A stretch of DNA of 64,000 nt, taken from contig NZ_JAKMUZ010000007.1 in the NCBI RefSeq assembly GCF_027570195.1, positions 1 through 64,000 on the forward strand, in the 5' to 3' direction. Made by a program: the position numbers and the translations under genes. Within the stretch, counting starts at the first letter, position 1, and the number at the start of each line of letters is the position of its first letter. The notes below the pieces were generated by a model, which did no database searches, was not told the origin of the DNA, and worked only from the letters and a program-made list of their open reading frames with translations. Shown one piece after another: positions 59,860-64,000 of the stretch. This DNA is from Corynebacterium yonathiae (GTDB taxonomy: Bacteria > Actinomycetota > Actinomycetes > Mycobacteriales > Mycobacteriaceae).

Positions 59860-61197
59860 CTAGTCTACTTCGAGAGAAAGAAGATCCTCGATGGTCTCGC
59901 GGCGCAACATCGGCTTGGTCTGGCCGACGCGCGTAGCGACAACCGCAGGCCGCACCGCACCGTTATAGCGCGAAGACATCATGTACTGGTAGCCACCAGT
60001 GGCAGCAAAGGCAATCAAGTCTCCCGACTGGATATCATTAGGAAGCTCGCCGTCCTCAAGGAGGATATCGCCGGACTCACAGTGGAAACCTACCACGCGG
60101 GAGGGCACCTCTTCCCCATCGCTGAAGCGGTTGACCACGCGTACGTCATACGCTGAACCGTAGAGCGCCGGGCGAATATTGTCTGACATTCCGCCGTCGA
60201 CGGAGATATAGCGCCGCAGCGGCAGATCGGACTTGCCGGTTTCTACATCCTTGACGGTACCCACGCGGTAGACGGTCACCGCCGAGCCAGCGACCAGGGA
60301 GCGACCAGGCTCAACCAGGAGGAAGGGCGCCTCGATGTCCAACTCCTCCGCGGTGCGTTTGACCGCACCGAGCATATCGCTGGCCACGCGCTCGATATCC
60401 AGCGCCTCCTCATAGGGCATATAGGGAATACCGAAGCCGCCACCTAAGTCGAGCTCTGCCAAAGTCACGCCCAGCTCGGTATAAATCTGGCGGTACAGGC
60501 CCATTACGCGCTCGGCGGCAAGCTTGAAGCCCTCCGCATTAAAGACCTGGGAGCCAACGTGGCAGTGCAGGCCGCTCAAGTGCAGATTCTCTGCTTCCAA
60601 GCAGCGCTTAGCTGCGGCAAAAGCCGCACCAGTGGCAAGCGAAATTCCGAATTTCTGATCCTCATGCGCTGTGGCAATGAACTCATGCGTATGCGCATCA
60701 ACGCCCGGCTTTACGCGAATCATCACCGGCTGAATCTTGCCCGCCTCACCTGCGATGCGATTAAGATCTTCGAGCTCGTGCTCATTATCGATGACGACGT
60801 GGCCTACACCGGCATCCACACACAGCCGCAGGTATTCTTCGTCCTTATTATTGCCATGCGTGGTGATGCGCTCGGCTGGGAATTCTGCCGCTAGTGCAAT
60901 CTTGAGTTCGTTGAGGGAGGCTGCGTCCAAGCACAGGCCTTCCTCATTGACCCAATTCACGATCTTCTTAGAGATGAACGCCTTGGAAGCATAGTGCACA
61001 TGCTCCGGGCCACCGAAGGCGCGGGCCATGTCTTGGCAGCGGGACCGGAAGTCATCTTCGTCGAAAACGTAGAGCGGGGTGTGGAATTCCTCCGCCAAGT
61101 CCGGCAGCGGAACGCCAGCGATGGTAACCACACCATCTTCCTCGCGCTGCGCATTGCGCGGCCAGACATGGGCGGGCAACTCATTAAAATCCGCCAT
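59860..61197 (-). CDS. lysA: Diaminopimelate decarboxylase
   Basis: Makes lysine from meso-diaminopimelate. The 445-residue PLP enzyme has the Schiff-base Lys in [31 protein letters not shown], the PLP-phosphate-binding [10 protein letters not shown], and CESGDIL near the end. It directly abuts argS (argS stop at 61198), the argS-lysA pair known from C. glutamicum. Confidence 0.97.
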   Translation of the reverse strand: MADFNELPAHVWPRNAQREEDGVVTIAGVPLPDLAEEFHTPLYVFDEDDFRSRCQDMARAFGGPEHVHYASKAFISKKIVNWVNEEGLCLDAASLNELKIALAAEFPAERITTHGNNKDEEYLRLCVDAGVGHVVIDNEHELEDLNRIAGEAGKIQPVMIRVKPGVDAHTHEFIATAHEDQKFGISLATGAAFAAAKRCLEAENLHLSGLHCHVGSQVFNAEGFKLAAERVMGLYRQIYTELGVTLAELDLGGGFGIPYMPYEEALDIERVASDMLGAVKRTAEELDIEAPFLLVEPGRSLVAGSAVTVYRVGTVKDVETGKSDLPLRRYISVDGGMSDNIRPALYGSAYDVRVVNRFSDGEEVPSRVVGFHCESGDILLEDGELPNDIQSGDLIAFAATGGYQYMMSSRYNGAVRPAVVATRVGQTKPMLRRETIEDLLSLEVD

Positions 61198-62850
61198 TTA
61201 CATCTTCTCCGGGGTGCTCACGCCCACCATGGTCAAGGCATTGGCCAAGACCACCCGAGATGCCTGCGCCAGCGCTAGGCGCGCGCCGTGGATAGGAGCT
61301 TCTTCCTCGCCGGCCTTGGGCAGTACCTGGCAAGAGTCATAGAAACGGTGGAATACCGCAGCGAGGTCCTCGGCGTAGCGGGCAATGCGGTGCGGCTCGC
61401 GCAGCTGAGCTGCTTCTTCCACCACTGCTGGGAATTCACCCAGCGTACGGATGAGGTCTCCCTCTCGTTCGTGCGTGAGCAGGGAAAGGTCCGCATCCTC
61501 GGCATCGACACCCAGCTCGGCTGCCTTGCGGCCGATGGAGCACAGGCGGGCGTGGCCGTACTGCACGTAGTAGACGGGGTTATCCGAGGACTGGGATTCC
61601 CACAGGCCGAGGTCGATATCGATGCTCTGGTCCACTGAGGAACGCACCAGGGAGTAACGGGAGGCGTCCACGCCGATGGCGGCCACGAGGTCTTCCATGG
61701 TGATGACCGTGCCTGCGCGCTTAGACATGCGCACCGGCTTGCCATCGCGCAAAAGGTTGACCAGCTGGCCAATCAGCACTTCAACAGCATCGGCATCGTA
61801 GCCCAAGGCAGCTGCTGCCGCCTTCAAGCGCGGCACATAGCCGTGGTGGTCCGCGCCCAACATGTAGATATTCAAATCATGGCCACGGTCGAATTTATCA
61901 GCTACGTAGGCAATATCGCCTGCAATATAGGCTGCATTGCCATCGGATTTAACCACCACGCGGTCCTTGGAATCGCCGTAGTCGGTGGATTTGAGCCACC
62001 ACGCATTCTCAGCCTCATACATATGGCCTTCAGCCTTGAGCTTGTCCAGTGCAGCGTCGACCGCGCCGGATTCAAAGAGGGAGTTCTCGTGGAAGTAGAC
62101 ATCAAAGTCCACGCCAAATTCATGCAGGGACTGCTTAATCTGCGCAAACATCATCTCTACACCGTCTGCGCGGAAGGCTTCCTGCACTTCTTCCTCGCTG
62201 CCCTCGAGCGCGGATGGATTCTTCTTCACTACGGCCGAAGCGATGTCTTGGATATAGGCTCCGCCGTAGCCATCCTCCGGAGTTGGCTCGCCCTTCGCGG
62301 CCGCCACGAGAGAACGGGAGAAGCGGTCAATCTGGCCGCCATGGTCATTGAAGTAATACTCCCGGGTAACCTCCGCGCCAGATGCTTCCAGCACGCGGCC
62401 CAAGGAATCTCCCACGGCGGCCCAGCGGGTGCCACCGAGGTGGATTGGGCCGGTCGGGTTGGCGGAGACAAACTCTAGATTGACCTTCTTGCCTGCAAAG
62501 GAATCATTAGAGCCATACTCCTTGCCGGCACGGAGAATCTGCGCGACGATCTCACCTTGGGCATCGGCCGCGAGACGAATATTAATAAAACCAGGTCCGG
62601 CAATATCGGCTTCCGCAATAGCGTCATGATCCGCCAGGGCCTCTGCCAACCAGCCGCCCAGTTCGCGCGGATTAGCGCCAGCTTTCTTGGCCACCTGCAA
62701 TGCCACATTGGTGGCATAATCGCCGTGCTCAGGATTGCGAGGGCGTTCTACGTTTACCGTTTCTGGCAAGACGGAGGAGTCAAGCTCATGGCTTTCCATG
62801 ACCTTAGTGGCAGTTTCTTTAATCAGTGTGGCCAAATCAGCTGGTGTCAT
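61198..62850 (-). CDS. argS: Arginyl-tRNA synthetase
   Basis: Class I synthetase charging tRNA-Arg. The 550-residue protein has an N-terminal Add-1 domain ([18 protein letters not shown]), the HIGH variant [20 protein letters not shown], the KMSKS-like [13 protein letters not shown] and a C-terminal DALR anticodon-binding domain. A TAGAAT box (62859-62864) lies 8 nt before the ATG (leaderless). Divergent from lutA. Confidence 0.97.
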   Translation of the reverse strand: MTPADLATLIKETATKVMESHELDSSVLPETVNVERPRNPEHGDYATNVALQVAKKAGANPRELGGWLAEALADHDAIAEADIAGPGFINIRLAADAQGEIVAQILRAGKEYGSNDSFAGKKVNLEFVSANPTGPIHLGGTRWAAVGDSLGRVLEASGAEVTREYYFNDHGGQIDRFSRSLVAAAKGEPTPEDGYGGAYIQDIASAVVKKNPSALEGSEEEVQEAFRADGVEMMFAQIKQSLHEFGVDFDVYFHENSLFESGAVDAALDKLKAEGHMYEAENAWWLKSTDYGDSKDRVVVKSDGNAAYIAGDIAYVADKFDRGHDLNIYMLGADHHGYVPRLKAAAAALGYDADAVEVLIGQLVNLLRDGKPVRMSKRAGTVITMEDLVAAIGVDASRYSLVRSSVDQSIDIDLGLWESQSSDNPVYYVQYGHARLCSIGRKAAELGVDAEDADLSLLTHEREGDLIRTLGEFPAVVEEAAQLREPHRIARYAEDLAAVFHRFYDSCQVLPKAGEEEAPIHGARLALAQASRVVLANALTMVGVSTPEKM

Positions 62851-63061
62851 GTCGCACGATTCTAGTGGACTGAAAAGTCAAGTGTGAAAAGGGCCGTCCC
62901 CTAAAACTTCCCTTTGCTGCGCAAATGGCCGATAAACACTTTCTGCAACACTAATATTGCAAAATAATCGCTGGTCAACGCAGAGACGCATTACGCACGT
63001 ACTGCTTAAAAGGAGTATGGTTGTGCCTACCCCCATGTCAAAAATCAACGAGGAGCACCGT

Positions 63062-63847
63062 ATGCGCATTGCGCTATTTTCCACTTGCATTGGTGACGCC
63101 CTTTTCCCGGACGTACAAAAGGCAACGGCACTGGTTCTCTCCCGCTTGGGCCACGAGGTGGTCTTCCCGGAAGAGCAGACCTGCTGCGGCCAGATGCACA
63201 TCAATACCGGCTACCAAAAGGAAACGTTGGGCATGATCCGCTCCTATGCGGATGCCTTCGCGGATCCCTCTATTGACTACGTAGTTGCAGCCTCCGGCTC
63301 CTGCGTGGGTGCCGTTCGTGAGCAGCACGAGCGCATCGCCGACCGCTTCGGCAACGCCGCCGACGTCGACGGCGCTCGCAAGACCACCCAGAAGACCCTG
63401 GATCTACCGGAATTCTTGGTAGACGTCGCCGGCGTGACTAATGTGGGCGCATTCTTCCCCCACCGCGTGACCTACCACCCCTCCTGCCATGGCTTGCGCT
63501 TCCTGAAGCTGGGCGACCGCCCCCTACAGCTGCTCCAGGAGGTTGAGGGCATCGACCTGGTCACCCTTCCTAATAAGGAAGAATGCTGCGGCTTCGGCGG
63601 TACCTTCGCAATTAAGAATGCGGAAGTATCCCGCGCAATGGTCACCGATAAGACCCGCCATGTAAAGGAGACCGAGGCTGAATACGTCACCGGCGGTGAC
63701 TCCTCCTGCCTGATGAACATCGGTGGTGCCCTGAGCCGCCAGCGTTCCGGTATCCGCGCCGTTCACATGGCTGAAATCTTGGCTTCTACCAAGGAGCACC
63801 CATGGACTCCTACCTCCGCCGCCTACTCCAAGGAGACGATGCTCTAA
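63062..63847 (+). CDS. lutA: Lactate utilization protein A (CCG-domain)
   Basis: Part of the LutABC L-lactate dehydrogenase complex. The 261-residue protein has two CCG repeats: TCCGQMH and ECCGFGGTF, each with the earlier Cys (STCIGD and HPSCHG). The ATG at 63062 has a GAGGAG Shine-Dalgarno 6 nt upstream and gives the family start MRIALFSTCIGDA. An in-frame GTG at 63023 after AAAAGGAG is an alternative that adds 13 residues. The stop overlaps the lutB start (TAATG). Confidence 0.9.
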   Translation: MRIALFSTCIGDALFPDVQKATALVLSRLGHEVVFPEEQTCCGQMHINTGYQKETLGMIRSYADAFADPSIDYVVAASGSCVGAVREQHERIADRFGNAADVDGARKTTQKTLDLPEFLVDVAGVTNVGAFFPHRVTYHPSCHGLRFLKLGDRPLQLLQEVEGIDLVTLPNKEECCGFGGTFAIKNAEVSRAMVTDKTRHVKETEAEYVTGGDSSCLMNIGGALSRQRSGIRAVHMAEILASTKEHPWTPTSAAYSKETML

Positions 63848-64000
63848 TGACCTCTTTCCTCGATACCACCCCACCGCGTGCACCGGAAGGCTACGGTAAC
63901 CTGCGCGGCAGCAAGGCCTTTGTTCCCCTCGCACACGTTGGCCTAAATAACGCCACCCAGCGCCACAACCTGCAGCATGCCACTACCTCCATTCGTGAGA
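63847..64000 (+). CDS. lutB: Lactate utilization protein B, N-terminus only
   Basis: The first 51 codons (TSFLDTTPPRAPEGYGNLRGSKAFVPLAHVGLNN) are seen; the gene runs off the window. The identification rests on coupling to lutA (TAATG) and on the general order lutA-lutB, plus the N-terminal region with NATQRHNLQHATTSIR, which matches the helical start of this Fe-S protein family. Confidence 0.75.
   Translation, partial: MTSFLDTTPPRAPEGYGNLRGSKAFVPLAHVGLNNATQRHNLQHATTSIRE

Noticed and set aside
62851-63061. Possible tRNA gene between argS and lutA
   Set aside because: No cloverleaf, TPsiC or anticodon arm could be drawn.

Overview
The window is a 64 kb chromosomal segment of a Corynebacterium species. 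I base this on actinobacterial gene content (NucS, GlgE, DUF2550, long AtpH, Rho with a large charged insert), on many genes that start about 7 nt after a TANNNT -10 box (leaderless transcription), and on gene order. The order argS-lysA / hom-thrB / arnR-like regulator / molybdenum-cofactor genes / rho-prfA-prmC-sua5-wecA-atpI-atpBEFHAGDC / nucS / glgB-glgE / etfBA-nifS-like-mnmA / ligA / gatCA / pfkA resembles, from memory, the C. glutamicum chromosome read in reverse. The species cannot be fixed from sequence reading alone. No rRNA, tRNA, insertion sequence, prophage or CRISPR array was seen.

Layout. 0-5 kb: pfkA, an MFS exporter, two small unknown genes separated by a bidirectional terminator, and gatCA. 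5-14 kb: an ACT-domain protein, ligA, an exonuclease, a self-contained regulator/serine hydrolase/membrane protein operon with a palindromic operator, an AAA ATPase, a MetE-like protein and mnmA. 14-23 kb: a spermidine-synthase-like protein, a GH25 lysozyme, an HNH nuclease gene broken by a one-base frameshift, a cysteine desulfurase, etfBA, and an ABC ATPase/Nudix/methyltransferase operon. 23-30 kb: glgE, glgB, an ArsC-like protein, a thioredoxin-TPR protein without CxxC, a thiamine-binding-type protein, and nucS with a small Cys/His protein. 30-44 kb: the ATP synthase operon, then atpI, wecA, sua5, prmC, prfA and rho. 44-50 kb: an acyl-CoA ligase and moaA, moeA, moaC, mobA. 50-57 kb: a nitrite/NO module (nirK, two multi-span membrane proteins, DUF2249), modA, a fused modBC, and a Cys-containing regulator. 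57-64 kb: thrB, hom, lysA, argS, lutA and the start of lutB.

How it works together. Most genes are housekeeping: energy (atp, etf, pfkA), glycogen metabolism, translation quality (gatCA, mnmA, prfA, prmC, sua5), DNA maintenance (ligA, nucS) and aspartate-family amino acids. The accessory part is 46-57 kb. It combines molybdate uptake and cofactor synthesis (normally feeding a molybdoenzyme such as nitrate reductase, which is not in the window) with a copper nitrite reductase that would make NO. Two His-bearing membrane proteins and a DUF2249 protein are divergently transcribed around that enzyme, and a regulator with three C-terminal cysteines could sense NO through an Fe-S cluster. This is the most interesting system in the window.

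The strongest non-coding signals are three roughly 82-bp units, each a 15-bp inverted repeat, between mobA and nirK; a perfect operator palindrome at 8920-8947; a 13-bp-stem hairpin inside the promoter at 3388-3417; strong terminators at 2819-2858, 30459-30521, 38103-38145 and 59796-59843; and a set of about 20 leaderless promoters.
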